Assembly (NCBI GenBank): GCA_038496445.1
Contig: JALMLS010000070.1
Span: forward strand, 96,574-160,573
DNA from: Trichosphaerium sp. ATCC 40318
Lineage: Eukaryota; Discosea; Flabellinia; Trichosidae
Length of the DNA stretch: 64,000 bases
Direction of reading: 5' to 3'
Part shown: positions 11,901 to 23,011 of the stretch, piece after piece
How the letters are laid out: each line of letters starts with the position of its first letter
Numbering within the stretch: position 1 is the stretch's first letter
Made by a program: the position numbers and the translations under genes
Notes under the pieces: generated by a model
The model's input: only the letters and a program-made list of their open reading frames with translations
What the model was told of the DNA's origin: nothing
Databases searched by the model: none

Positions 11901-12343
11901 CGGAGAATACCCAGACTGTTATTGCACTCCTATTGTCAATACGATAATAGAGAACAGTACGTAGACAGATAACTTAATTCAGAAGAAGACCAATATATTT
12001 TTTATTTTTTTTTGTTTTTTTGAAACGAACTTTTTTTTGCCGCCGTTTTGGTTATCTTATTGTTACATCATTAGTAAGTCATGTGGGCATCTTAGATGAG
12101 AGAGAAGAGATACCACCTCTTCACGTAGTAAACAGAATGATAATAAACGGGAGAGCATTTAAGGGTTCATGTGCCATCGAGAAACACAATCTGGCCGTAT
12201 TAGAAAAAGTTTACGAGCTATTACTAAACCCACCAAGGATTCTAGAAAGAGACTACGACTATCCTCTCCGGCTGAAAAGCGCTGATTACTTGTTTACGCA
12301 GACGTATGAGCAAGCTTACGAACAGCGCCGAGATTTCGAGTAG
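8998..12343 (+). CDS. F-box protein with long helical-repeat (HEAT/ARM-like) body
   Basis: Starts MAAL, then an 80-base intron with donor GTTACG, then a clear F-box: LQSVPYDVLNEITLYLTANN followed by VFTLRLVSKRLCRTL. F-box proteins bring substrates to SCF ubiquitin ligases through Skp1. The body that follows (exons near 9630-9697, 9768-9938, 9965-10026, 10115-10262 and on) is rich in amphipathic helices, such as YFEAMLAYIRNNVFNIADRH, MALKALDSTRPSIRKDALEV and HLMPILVRIIRYVVTCEEQQ, suggesting HEAT or armadillo repeats. The last exon (about 12075-12343) ends AYEQRRDFE. The gap 9229-9629 is long for this genome, and exons around 11140-11720 are poorly resolved, so two adjacent genes are possible. 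The F-box is firm and the joining moderate. Confidence 0.5.
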
Positions 12344-12483
12344 TCTAAGCTTTGTATAGTGTTTAAATAATACTGCAATAAACCTGCTTCAATTTGTAGA
12401 GTTGCAAGTTCGAACTGTTTGAGATAAACGTTGACTTCTAGTTTTAAAAAAATTGCTCGTGTGCAATTAATAGAATAAACCAC

Positions 12484-13233
12484 ATGCTAGTAGTGGCGGC
12501 TGCCCGTCAGGCGGTTTTAGGTAACCATCCTCACGCACGCGTAACTCTTCTGTTTTTATTCGTCGGCTTTCTTTTACTCACAGTCGGCGGCCCTGGTGTT
12601 ATAGTTTCTAGTTTGCATATCACTGCGACTGGTAAGTATAATATCAATATTAAAGCGAGAGCCAAGTGTCAAATCACACTTTACTTTTTGAAAAAGTTGT
12701 AGATTCCATAAACGTGCTAACTATTGATTTCGATCCATCGTGTGGGTTGCTTTGTCAGTTCAGAAGTAGTTTAGCATTTTGGATTGTATTCTCGTTCGGT
12801 TCATTATTTATGGTACTTGCGCTTCTTTTGGCGCTGGTTCCTCTTGCAGAAATGGCTAGAAGAGTGCGTAATGATTTTAAGAGCAATTCTAAAAACAAGA
12901 AAACTAACCTGGCTTTTTAGCGACTACTTGGTGCTGCAGAGGATGCACCCGTTAGTGAGGATAGACCGCTGTTACAGAGTGCTAGGGTTATTGATATTGA
13001 CAGGTAACAAACTCGTTTAAACAGTCAAACGAATAAAATCTTATCTTTGATGTCACTCTACAAACTTCAAAAAAGTCGCAAGTGAGGATACTGAAAGCGA
13101 AGCTCTGATCGCGGAACAATGGAGTTCAGCGCATTACGTAAGAAGCCTAATACGTAGTAACGTGACGAAAGGAAAGAGAAAAAAGGATGTCAGGAACAAA
13201 ATGTTGTTTATTTGTACAAGTCACAACGCATGA
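12484..13233 (+). CDS. Small protein with two transmembrane helices
   Basis: Four exons (12484-12631, about 12702-12860, 12918-13003 and 13083-13233) join in frame to about 180 residues. Two hydrophobic helices are clear: LLFLFVGFLLLTVGGPGVIV near residues 20-45, and AFWIVFSFGSLFMVLALLLA about 50 residues later. Both are followed by Arg-rich or polar segments. The C-terminal tail is acidic and then basic (SEDTESEAL, KGKRKKDVRNK). The loop between the helices has two cysteines. No family recognised. It may be an endomembrane or plasma-membrane protein; orientation cannot be told. Convergent with Ran, whose stop lies 22 bases beyond. Confidence 0.6.
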
Positions 13234-13254
13234 ATTTTTTTCAGATGATATCAT

Positions 13255-14445
13255 TTAAATGTCATCATCATCGTCGATCGCAACATTAGCAGCGTTCTGA
13301 GCTGTTTGTTGAATTTGTTGAATATCAGCTTGAGATAATTGGACCTCAGCAGGTTGGAGAGCAGGCTCCTTAACCAAAGCCAAAGCGTCATCACTAAAGC
13401 AAGGTAAGAAAACAGCTAAAGCGAAAACAAAAAAAACACAAAATAGCGTTTTATTGTGAGTAAAAAATAGCAGTACGTACCCAGCAAGTTTGCGGAGCAA
13501 ATGAAGGAAAGGTTTCTCGAAATTGTAGTTTGCTTTTACGGACATTGGGTAGTATTGGAGACCCTTTTTACGGTGATATATAATTTGTCTAGCCTTGACC
13601 TAAAGAGAACTGTTAAAACCAAAACATTTTCTACGAACCAATGCGCTAGCCGCGCAAATAAACAATAAAATTACGATTTTTGGGTTTGTTATTTTTTTTC
13701 AGTTGCTTTTCTGTGATTTTAGAAGCAAGTACGTACTTTGCGGTCTTTAACATCAACTTTGTTACCGACAATGCACACTGGGATCTTGTCGCATACACGG
13801 TGGATATCCTTGTGCCAGTTTGGTACGTGTTTGTAGGTCATACGGGAAGTAACGTCAAACATGATAATAGCAGCACGTCCTTCAATGCTATTGAACAATG
13901 TTAGGAAAAAATTCGCGGGAAAAAGAGAAAATCGATAAAAAATGCCGCCTCGTAATTATTTGTGAAAAAAACGTACTAGTACGCATCGCGAAGGGTGGAG
14001 AACTTTTCTTGTCCGGCCTAAAGCGTGTTAGAAAAGAAAAAGTGATTTTTGCCACGTACAGTATCCCAAACGTTGAGAACGACCTTACCGCGTGTAGTGT
14101 ACCTGATTGATGTAAGAACTTGCCCTAAATCGAAAAAAAAAACCAAAACCTACCATGGAAGTGGATGAACTTCAGCTCCAACGGTTGCTAAGTAGGTTAT
14201 TAGACGAGTTCGGTACAGACGAAGCAAAGAAAAAGGAAAAAAGGCTATTTCATGGCACGTACGATAGTATCTCCTCTCAAACTCTCCAGAAAGATGACGT
14301 TTTACGAAGGTAGTTTTTCCAGTACCACCGTCTCCGCAAAGGATGACTTTGAACTGAGGGATGTTTTGCTAGGGCTTTTATTAGCTGAGATTATAGCTGG
14401 TAATGTACGTACAGGTACAGTGGAGAAGTTTCCTGCGTTAGCCAT
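13255..14445 (-). CDS. RAN: Ran GTPase
   Basis: Exons join to a canonical Ran of about 215 residues. The start MANAGNFST is followed by an intron with donor GTACCT. The next exon has [20 protein letters not shown] (P-loop), then [31 protein letters not shown] (guanine-specifying NKxD) and [20 protein letters not shown]. The acidic tail AIDDDDDI is typical of Ran, binds regulators and marks it off from Rab and Rho proteins. Ran drives nucleocytoplasmic transport and spindle assembly. The coding sequence is split by about six short introns. The gene is head-to-head with the vinculin gene across 275 bases. Family and function are secure. Confidence 0.97.
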
Positions 14446-14720
14446 TTGATATAGATAAGGTGTAGTGGTTGGCGCCAAGATAAAATAAGTCAGTGAGAAA
14501 AAATCTCGAAATTTCCGTGCGTTTTCACCGTAGAATGTTCTAGAAGCACTACATTCCACCAAAAAGTTATTAGATAAGCAACTTGTAACATCAAGTGTTA
14601 CGCCATAGTAAAACAATGCTGTTGAAGTGAAGTTATTAGTTTTTATAGTGAAGTCTTCTTCAAAAATAGCCGTCAATGAGCAATCGTTAACATTGGCTAC
14701 AGTTTGCAGTCACCTAGAAA
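14446..14720. promoter_or_regulatory. Shared promoter region of Ran and vinculin genes
   Basis: A 275-base interval between two divergently transcribed start codons. A long minus-strand frame continues upstream of the Ran ATG, but it has no protein-like composition and is read as 5' leader. No motif was identified with confidence. Confidence 0.5.
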
Positions 14721-17700
14721 ATGCAAAGGCCTAAGGAAAGACTATCAATAGAAACACTCTTAGAGTCTGTAGCCGATGCTATATCTGCTTTGGTTATCTT
14801 CGCCTCTGAAGCTCATCTCAATGAGAAGATTATGACTAATCTCGTTAACGGCTCCAAGATGGTTAAAGGAGCTACAGATTACCTCATTCAGGAAGCTCTT
14901 AAAACCGTAGCACTATGGAGAAAGATTGGATCGGCTGTTATGGCAGATCAGATGCAAGAGTGCTGTGATGGTATTAGAGATAGCGTTAACGATGTCGTGA
15001 GTGCTTGTAATTCGCTTTCAAGAAACAATTACGATAAGAATGCGAAACAGCTCATTCTGGACGCTGGTAAAGGTAGGTAGTATGCTGTGCGAAGCTCGGA
15101 ATGCAAATTCTTTCATCACGTGATAAAAGAGACTTGAAACAGTTTTTTTTTTCTGTTTATCAAAATAACGTTATTTTTTAGAGATAATGAGACATATGGT
15201 TAGGCTGTTGCAGCTAAACGATCTATATGAGGTTACATTAATATTAAAGCATTGCCAAATGTCAAAAACTAAATTAGAGGCACGTGACTATGCTCTAAAA
15301 AGAGAAAGGAGAGCATTCATTTTCTTTTTTCTGTTTATTCAGTTTTTTTGCAGTTGCGCTAGAAACTGTGTACACTTTTATTTTTTTGTAACTCCTTTGC
15401 TTACGCTCTCATAGAGTTATAGTTCACCTACATTCGCAGAGGATGAGTTTAAAGCATCAACTGATTATGCGTTGGACCTAGTTGATTACCGGCTTGAAAA
15501 TGTTCATGAGCCGAAGGTACTATCATTTTTTTTATCTGTCTGAAGGTTAAAAATCCGTTATAGGCTAAAGGGATGATGTTCGAAGCAGCTAAGGATATAA
15601 AACAATTAGCACCACAATTCACAGCGCTTTGCGAGCGTGTTACAATACGCAAGGTACAAGCAAACGAGAAAAACCAAGGTCAAGACTAATACCTAAATAG
15701 GATCGGAGTGCTGTTTCCCAGAGGGATGCTCTAGTTCCTAGAATACAAGATGCGATATATAGACTAGCAGAAGGTGTAAGAGAGAGTGCTAAATCTCCAT
15801 TTGATTTAAGCTTATTGGATCACGAAATGGGCGCTATGATAATTAATCCACAAGATAGAGTTCAGGTCATGTACGGTTTTTGTGCCTTTGGAAGTCGGCA
15901 GAGTTTGTTTCTAATGCTTTGAATTTAAAGGGAAGTACCACGTTTGATGAATTGTTTGAAAGATGCTATACGTGCAGGTGAACTAGGTGACGTAGATCAA
16001 CTTGTTAAGGCGATAAGAAATGAAATTGAGGATCAATTGTACGCTTATGTTAAAACTTCTCCTTAAGAGCATTTGTCGTATTAAACGCACGTGATTTTTA
16101 TTATTTTACTCATCTTGTATCCAAGGGATGCTGCTGAAGACGCATTAAAAGGAATCAAAGATCCAAATCTGAGGAAAAAGCTCCAAGATGCAATAGACAA
16201 TTTGCGTGACAAGTTGGGTAACATGATAGATAAGCTTGGTGATGCTTCACGTGCAGCTGCAAGGAGAAGAGATCCTTCAGCAATACAAGGACTATTAGAT
16301 GAACTTGGAAAAGAACAGTACGTCACAAACTTTATGTTTTTTGAAAATTGGTTAACAGTTTTTTCTTTAAGTGCGAAGGTAGTTCAAGGGATTGCTCGAG
16401 ATCAACTACTTCAAGCTGCAGCTAATATGGATGATTTATTGGATGAATTACCACCAGCTGTAAATAAGAAAGATAGACCACAAGTGGCGCAGATAAACGA
16501 TGAAATAAAAGATAATGCAGATCAACTTGTTGATCTGGCAAATACATTAATTCCTGTTATTGATGACGACCCATTTCGTGCTGGGAGGCTTCAAGATGCT
16601 TCTGATTATGTTAGAGGTATGAAAATGAATATATTTGAGTACTCAACTGTGTTTAGCTGCACCTGATGAACTCAGAGAAGCTGCAGAAAACTGCATGAGA
16701 AGGGTATTTTTTTTCTTGGCTTTCACATAGGTTTTGTTTGTACTTATATACTGCTATTAGCCTGGTGATTCTGATGCTAGAAAGAGATTACAAGATGCCA
16801 TAGATAGACTAAGAGATAAATTGGGGAATCTAGTAAATGCCAGTGAGAAAACAACACCGCAAGAAATCTTGGCAAATGCAGCTAACATTGATGATAAAAT
16901 TAATAAACTTCGACCAGAAGTTGCACAACGTGTTATGAATAAACCAAAAGTGACTCAAGGTACGATTGTGTATATAGATAACTTGTATATTAATTATCTC
17001 ATAAAAAGGTGTAAGAGATGTTGTGAACGCAGTAAAACCTCAAGTCGAACTAGCAAATCAATGGGGAAATAAACAAGATCCAAACACTAGACGTGTTATG
17101 GGAGATGCAGCCAAAAACTTGAAAGGTATAACTTTATTACTGTTTGTATATACTCTAAGATAAGTATTATAGACTCTACTGCTCAACTTATGGCCGCTAC
17201 GAAGCAAGCCTTGGGACCGTCAGGAGCCGTAAGTCTCTTTTCTTTACTTTTTTTTTGGTCTTTTATTAATAGTTTGCTTTTAGCAACGTGGTGACGCTCA
17301 AAAAAATATGAAGCGAGCTTTGGATGCAGTGGCAGCTGCTAATAAAGCTTTGGCTGACGCAGCTATTTCATCTCCTGATGCAGAAATGGAAGCAATAAAC
17401 GGAAGAGTGAAGGAAGATGTACAACGTCTCAGAGATGCGATCAAAGCTGGTGACCTAAACGCACGTGATTTTCCTTACTCCTTTTTTTCTACCCTACATC
17501 TATATGCTCGCTTTCTTATTATAAGGGTAGGATATTGCCAATGCACTACAGAACCTCAATGATGATACCAACGCTCAAGCAATACTCGCAAGTCTTATTG
17601 CTGAAGGTATTGATGATCCAGAGCTACGTAGAACACTCCTAGAGCTAGCAGAGCAATTGAACAGAGGTACAACTTTCTTCTTGCTCCTCGCTTTGGATTA

Positions 17701-19129
17701 TTTTTGTTGAGCTAAAGACCTTTTGTTTAGACTTGATACACGGATTACTCCCTGCTATAAAGGCTGCCTTGTCTGATGAAGATAGACGTGCAATTGCTGA
17801 TCTTGATAAACTACTTGACGAGATTGAGTGGGCTTCAGATCAACTCGTTAATGCGACAGATGAAGTTGCTGCTGAGGATAAACTAGCTGGGTCTGCTAAA
17901 ACGCTGAACAGAATTCTTGATAGACTTTTGAATGATGTTGAAGATTATAATGTTCAAGCAACAGCAAGTGGCTTGAAAGACTTGTTGAATTACGGAAGAA
18001 AGCATAAGGCATTGATGAATGCGATCGCAAATAACAGCGAACACGATCCAGCAGGTGAGTCATCGTTTTTCTTCTTTCACTTTTTTCAGAAACACAAAAG
18101 TTGACCTTTGCTTGTGTTGCTCTAGACGAAGTGGTTTTGTTTGACGTTTTATTTTAGCTGCTGAACGTATGCGCCAAAAGGCAAAGGTTTTTGATGATAT
18201 GTATAAAAAACTAGTCGGTGATGTAAAGAGGAGGTTAGCTGATAAAGATGATAAAGGAGCATTGGAAGAAGTAAGGACTGATATCAGAAGGTTCAAGAAC
18301 CTCATAAACGAAACTGATGCTATGGGTAAAGCAATGAAAGATTCAAGAAAAGCATGGGAAGATCGTCAAGAAGAAGAAGCAAGGTAATACTAAGCAGTAT
18401 GTTCATTCCAGCTAAGTTAATTATTTAGGTTGAAACGCGAAAGACTTGAAAGAGAAATGGCTAATAAGGACCAGATTTATCGTGCAGGAGCTCAAATTGA
18501 AGGTGACATGGCTCGATGGAGAGAAGATGGTACACCAGCAGGAAGACTTGTTGGATTAGCGAATAAGATAGCGATGCTCATGAAAGAACTTTCAGAGGTA
18601 AATTTTTTGACTTCTTTTTTTTATGGTTGTTTCTTTTTAGTCACGTGGGATATTTGGGTTAATTTTTCGTTTTTATTAGGTATCTAAGAGTGGATCTACA
18701 AAGGAGATTATCATGAAAGCGAGAGAAATTGCAGATATGGTAAAAGACGTACGTCGGACACCAAACTTGGTTCAAACTTGTTTCTCGCTTCGAGTTGATC
18801 CTCGTGTTGTGTTATTTATTTACTTTGTTTAGGTTCAAAAAGCTGCAAATGATGCTTCTGCGCAATGTAGGAACAAGAAAGCTGGAGCTACAATTTCCGA
18901 TAATGCCTCTGTGTCTAACAATCACTCTATTCAACTAAAAATTTTGGCTGCTGTGAAGGTACAATCTATTTAAAGATATCTTTTTTGTCTTGTTAATATC
19001 TGTTCTTTTCAGGCTGCCTCAAATACTACAGAAGACAAAGCATTGATAAAATGTTGTAAAGGATTAGCTAGATCTGTAGTCGATTGTGTAGAAGCATGTC
19101 AAATGGCACAACTGAAGAAGTACATGTAA
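14721..19129 (+). CDS. Vinculin/alpha-catenin family protein
   Basis: About 1,000 residues from some 17-20 exons, overwhelmingly alpha-helical. It begins MQRPKERLSIETLLESVADA and continues with helical-bundle segments characteristic of the vinculin/alpha-catenin superfamily. Repeated elements of the form LQDAIDxLRDKLGNxx occur near 16190 and 16790. A coiled, charged region (RQEEEARLKRERLEREMANK, about 18360-18460) precedes the tail. The C-terminus contains IQLKILAAVKAAS, close to the vinculin-tail TQLKILSTVKA signature, and ends ACQMAQLKKYM. Family members link membrane adhesion complexes to actin. No proline-rich hinge of the animal vinculin type is apparent, so assignment to vinculin versus alpha-catenin is left open. 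Confidence 0.9.
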
Positions 19130-19477
19130 TGGTGACACCTTTTTTATTAAATCAATAAACGTCCTTAGTGGACATAACATGAAAGAGAATCATCAAATAT
19201 CTTCTTTGATTTACTCTAGATTTATAATAGAGAAAGAAATTAAGACTTCCAATAGCTTGATCAGTAAGCAAAGGCAATACAAGTGAAAAAGTCTTTGAAA
19301 ACTGTTTATTTTGACTTCTGGTTAACGTACCTCCTCATCAGTCAACGTTGCTCCGTAGGTATGCAATATGAGCTATTAGACGTTGTCTTGTTTAAGTTGT
19401 TGGGAAGAATATTCTTTTACTTTTTGATGCTTTTTCAACAACTTTTTTTTGTACATGTTGGTTAACGTTATTTTAGG

Positions 19478-20416
19478 ATGAGAAGCTCAACGAGGCCACT
19501 ACTCCAAGAATTCAAGATCAGCAGAAGTATTGAAGCAATCTGCGATGACGTTCTGGTGATAATCGTAGATGCTTTGCTTTTTATGAAAGCAACAAGCGTT
19601 GTACACCTAGGAGCAACAAACAAAACATTAAGAAAGCGTATTAAAACATACCATTACGCAGACGAATCAATATTACGTGATATGGCACTATTACAACTTC
19701 TGGGCGTAACAAAAGCCAATGCGATACGTATAATGGACAATCTAAAACAAAAAACGTGTACATTCTTCGAAACAGGAGAAGACAAACAGGTTTATCCTTC
19801 GTTTTGGAACATGCTTATAAGGACAAGATCAAACTTTTTTTACGCAATTGCTAATCCCGAAGAATCTCACGTGAACGATTATGATGTACAGCTTCCTAGT
19901 CACGTGTATTGTGATGGTTGTTCAAGTTCTGTTTGTTCATTTACAAAAGAGAATGTACGTTTTTGTAGCGCATGTGTTGTTAGTTGTACACCTGATGTAG
20001 CATGGAAGAGATTAACTTGTTCTGTTTGTTCTTCTGATACACGGAGTGCTTGTTTTAAATGGAATGATAGGGATTACTGCTCAAAATGTGTAACAACAAG
20101 AAGACCTTTGATTGGAGCTTCTCTTACGCTTGCCTATGTTGAAGATGGTGCTTATGGTGTAAGACTTCCAGACGATAAGTATATTGCTTCTTGTAAGGAC
20201 GAAGTGGTTGTTGCGGAAGCTGATGAGAGTTCTATTGAAAGTACTGATGAATATATTTATGGTAGATGGGAAGATAATAGACAGTATGAGATTGAAGAGA
20301 AGGACACTTTTGGAAACATACTTATAAAACTAGATGAGAAGAAAGGTTGTCTTTTTAATATTTATGCGTATGTCGGTTTAGGAGCTAACTACTATTGGTT
20401 TTATTGTGAAAACTGA
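19478..20416 (+). CDS. F-box-like protein with multi-CxxC zinc-binding domain, intronless
   Basis: One exon, 312 residues, starting at the ATG after a T-rich TTTTAG. Residues about 18-60 (ICDDVLVIIVDALLFMKATS and following) look like a divergent F-box. The centre has CxxC pairs at Cys145/148, 163/166, 181/184 and 201/204, with an extra Cys192, consistent with two zinc-binding knuckles. The C-terminal part is acidic then aromatic (GLGANYYWFYCEN). It may be a substrate adaptor of an SCF ligase, with the zinc module binding the target. Codon use is AT-rich like its neighbours. Lack of introns and lack of a recognised orthologue suggest a lineage-specific or acquired gene. Confidence 0.6.
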   Translation: MRSSTRPLLQEFKISRSIEAICDDVLVIIVDALLFMKATSVVHLGATNKTLRKRIKTYHYADESILRDMALLQLLGVTKANAIRIMDNLKQKTCTFFETGEDKQVYPSFWNMLIRTRSNFFYAIANPEESHVNDYDVQLPSHVYCDGCSSSVCSFTKENVRFCSACVVSCTPDVAWKRLTCSVCSSDTRSACFKWNDRDYCSKCVTTRRPLIGASLTLAYVEDGAYGVRLPDDKYIASCKDEVVVAEADESSIESTDEYIYGRWEDNRQYEIEEKDTFGNILIKLDEKKGCLFNIYAYVGLGANYYWFYCEN

Positions 20417-20657
20417 TGTATGCATCGTATATCACTTGTTTTCTCATTCTTTGATCCCTTTACCGACAGTAGTATTGACACGAACGTTATACATTCTTTT
20501 AATGTACAAACGCAAATAAATCATTCACCCACCACACTCTAGCGATGTTGAATGAATATGTTATTGCACGTGTACAAACACCACAACGTCCCATGAAAAA
20601 CTTGTATTATTGTCGAGTACAATAAATAGTCTTTGTTTTCATAACCCCTTCATACAG

Positions 20658-20861
20658 TTAAGAAAATACAGCCATATCTAGGTGTTTCATTTCGCATACT
20701 TCAAGGGAACGAAAGTAGAGTTCTAATCCTCTTTTTTTCCTACATTTTTGGCAGTCTGTAGGTATGCATAGAAGTGTACTGTTAGAACTTGCAACATAAC
20801 ACATTACAGTATCCTTATATGTTACTTTACGTGGTAAGAGATACTCACGTGTTTGTATCAT
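20658..20861 (-). CDS. Possible small cysteine-containing protein
   Basis: A 67-codon frame with an ATG start encodes a basic protein with six cysteines, including the pair CQKCRKKRGLE. It lies tail-to-tail with the F-box/zinc gene. A CACGTG lies just upstream of its start (about 20846). No homologue is recognised and the length is near chance expectation. Confidence 0.25.
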   Translation of the reverse strand: MIQTREYLLPRKVTYKDTVMCYVASSNSTLLCIPTDCQKCRKKRGLELYFRSLEVCEMKHLDMAVFS

Positions 20862-21444
20862 GAGTGTACCGGCTAGCTAAAAGTAAGTCAAACATAACTA
20901 AGCTACAACAACAAATGCGAAAAAAACAAGAAACGAAACTGCTTCATTTATCTCATTTTTAAGCAGCTTCATTTTGGTCTCAACCGTTGTTTTGTTAACA
21001 TCTCTATTTAGACGACAATTAACGGAAGAATTGTTGTAGCTGGCTAAGCCAAGACGTGACCGCGACTACACTATGTATATGTGTAATTTTTGATGGCAGG
21101 GAATCTGTTGTATCACAGTTACGCTAATACGCTGTAACCGTGCCACATTATTTCATAAAATTACAGTGTTAGCGGTTTGTTTTGGCCATGGTAAATGTAA
21201 GATATCCCGTTATTGTTCATTTGTGCGACAAAAGCATACTCAACATTTCTTAAAGATCTTCACGGCGTGTTTTTTTCTGGTGCCAACATTTAGCAACTTT
21301 CGGTGTAGCACTATGTGTATAAAGTGTACGTTTTGGAAAACTACTGGAAGTTTATGGTGTTTGTGTTTACTACTCTAATACTAATTATTGACAGGTTTAG
21401 ATTTTATAGAACCCCAATAAACGTTACTCAAACCCATCGACAAG

Positions 21445-21517
21445 TCCCGGCTAGCTCAGTTGGTAGAGCGTACGGCTCTTAACCGTACGGTCGAGGGATC
21501 GAGACCCTCGTCGGGAG
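21445..21517 (+). tRNA. tRNA-Lys (anticodon CTT)
   Basis: Folds into a 73-base cloverleaf: acceptor TCCCGGC with GTCGGGA, D arm GCTC/GAGC, anticodon stem TACGG/CCGTA with loop CTCTTAA, T stem GAGGG/CCCTC, discriminator G. The A box TAGCTCAGTTGG is canonical. The T loop is ATCGAGA instead of TTCRANY, so the B box departs from consensus at its first T. No intron. Six T residues follow at once as the Pol III terminator. Confidence 0.93.
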
Positions 21518-21523
21518 TTTTTT
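21518..21523 (+). terminator. Pol III T6 terminator of tRNA-Lys
   Basis: Six consecutive T directly after the discriminator base, the normal stop signal for RNA polymerase III. Confidence 0.85.
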
Positions 21524-21525
21524 CA

Positions 21526-21541
21526 ACTCAGTTAACTGAGT
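21526..21541. repeat. Perfect 16-base palindrome downstream of tRNA-Lys
   Basis: ACTCAGTTAACTGAGT reads identically on both strands, begins three bases after the terminator and is present at the same place in the second tRNA unit (63201-63216). Confidence 0.8.
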
Positions 21542-21590
21542 ATGCAAAATAAATTTAATAAATACTTTTAATATAAATAAATATTTATTT

Positions 21591-21651
21591 GCTTCATCTC
21601 AGTTGGTTGAGCGCACGGCTCTCAACTATGCAGTTGATGTATCCACACTCA
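21591..21651 (+). repeat. tRNA-derived repeat, copy A
   Basis: Shares CTCAGTTGGTTGAGCGCA, GGCTCTC and GTTGATGTATCC with copies at 50826-50888(-) and 53518-53583(+). A D-arm-like and an anticodon-arm-like half can be drawn, but no acceptor or T stem forms, so it is not a functional tRNA. Preceded by an AT-rich AATAAATATTTATTT also seen before copy B. Confidence 0.65.
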
Positions 21652-21986
21652 TTTTTATTAACCGTTTGAGGGGTTCTAATGTGCCATCACGTGCAAAATC
21701 GAAAAGGCTAGTAGATGGAGCAGTGCTAGGGAAGAATACGTATTAGTGTTTGAAATAAAAGTTGTCCAATTTTTGTTTTGATTTGACAGCTGGGTTTTTT
21801 TGGAATTGACACTCAACAATTCAGCAAGCTCATTTCACCTTCTACTGCTTTAACGACCAAAAAGTGACACCTTGGTCATTTCTTTTTTACTAGCTATCAT
21901 TCCCTACTATGGACATACTTGGTTTTTATTTGCTTTACACCTACACAATATTTTACAAAAACTAATGAGACATTTAACTGCATTCA
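21652..21986. other. Intergenic stretch after the tRNA repeat
   Basis: AT-rich sequence up to the stop codon of the minus-strand filamin-like gene. One CACGTG at about 21686. No gene, RNA or repeat seen beyond the flanking tRNA-derived copy. Confidence 0.5.
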
Positions 21987-22882
21987 TTACAAGTTGTCAT
22001 CTATGACATTAAAGGCATGATGGAAGTAGTCCATATCATCAATATATACAACTAGCTCATAAGATCCAGTAACAGATATGTTACAAGAAATAATAACATC
22101 ACTACCCTCTCCTGTAACGACAGTAGACAAGGTTTCTACAAACAAAAAAACTGAGCTTTGAACAAAATGAAAAAGGAAGAGCTTAGTTGTATATCGTACC
22201 TGGGCCGCCAGTGATACTAGCATTAACACGGAACGGTTGAAATGAAACTGGTTTATACATGGAATCCTTTGTTTCAATTGTGAAACGAGCTGTTTGGCCT
22301 AATGCCATCTGGGTGTTTTTGTTAGTTTCTTGAGGTTTGTGAGCAGTGAAAGAGAAATACTGTACTTTTTGAGGTCCTTTGATGTAATGCATGAGCTAGC
22401 AAGATGCGTCAGTATCCAAAAACGGCGAAGAATAAAATTAATTGGTAGTATTGAGCTTTCACGCTGCAATTAGCGCTTTTGTGGCGTTGTTTGCGTTTTG
22501 GACGTATGCTAGCGCCGCAAGTAAATACGTACATTTCCTTGTGCTTCTGGTTGGTAACCACCTCTGGCGCCGCTAGGTGAGTGTGTGTTACCAGTTTGGC
22601 CATTCCCAGCGCGATTACTGAGAGCGTTGTTTAACTTGGCTCGATCTGCAGCTGTCAAACCGGCAAGAGGACCATTTAGCGTAGTGCGTTAACATAGCCG
22701 AATTCGGAAACCCATGCAATAAAACAAAATTCCTAACTCACCAGTTCCTTTTTGAACGCTATTTTGCGCATTCTTAGCGTCTGACGCTATGCGTTGTACA
22801 CCTTATAATTCATTTAGAATAAAAATCTTCTAATAACCTTACGCAAAGCGTTCTGTATTTTAAAATCCATCAAATGAGCCAT
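21987..22882 (-). CDS. Filamin-type immunoglobulin-fold protein
   Basis: Five exons join in one frame to about 190 residues beginning MAHLMDFKIQNAL. The N-terminal 75 residues are helical then Gly/Ser-rich (LTAADRAKLNNALSNRAGNG). The C-terminal domain has features of a filamin/ABP280 repeat: ARFTIETKDSMYKPV, FRVNASITGG and TGSYELVVYIDD (compare G-x-Y-x-V-x-V of filamin domains), ending FHHAFNVIDDNL. Filamin domains bind actin-linked and membrane partners; one repeat alone would not crosslink actin. Divergent from the RhoGAP gene 129 bases away. Family call rests on fold-level pattern, not close identity. Confidence 0.55.
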
Positions 22883-23011
22883 ATTTCTTGTCTAAACGAT
22901 ACTGCGCAACTGTAGTGTACTTGTTATTACACAAAACTTAAAACGACAAGTTCAGTCACCATTCTCCTCAACAATCCTCGCATTATCAAAATAACCATAC
23001 AAACATCTTAA
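22883..23011. promoter_or_regulatory. Compact bidirectional promoter
   Basis: Only 129 bases separate the divergent start codons of the filamin-like and VPS13C/RhoGAP genes, so regulatory elements must be shared. A CACGTG lies just inside the RhoGAP coding start (about 23021). Confidence 0.5.

Larger units (their letters stand above)
20911..21568 (+). repeat. Copy 1 of a 657-base repeat unit containing tRNA-Lys
   Basis: Matches, in reverse orientation, 63174-63830 over essentially its whole length with scattered substitutions and small indels. The two copies share the leader sequence, the tRNA-Lys(CTT) gene, its T6 terminator and a 16-base palindrome after it. Similarity ends near AAATTTAATAAATACTT. 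No protein-coding frame is conserved between copies. The tRNA itself is identical in both, unlike the flanks. Confidence 0.85.

Noticed and set aside
14302-14676. Minus-strand frame of 124 codons extending upstream of Ran
   Set aside because: It reads through the Ran start and first intron without protein-like composition; treated as leader and intron.
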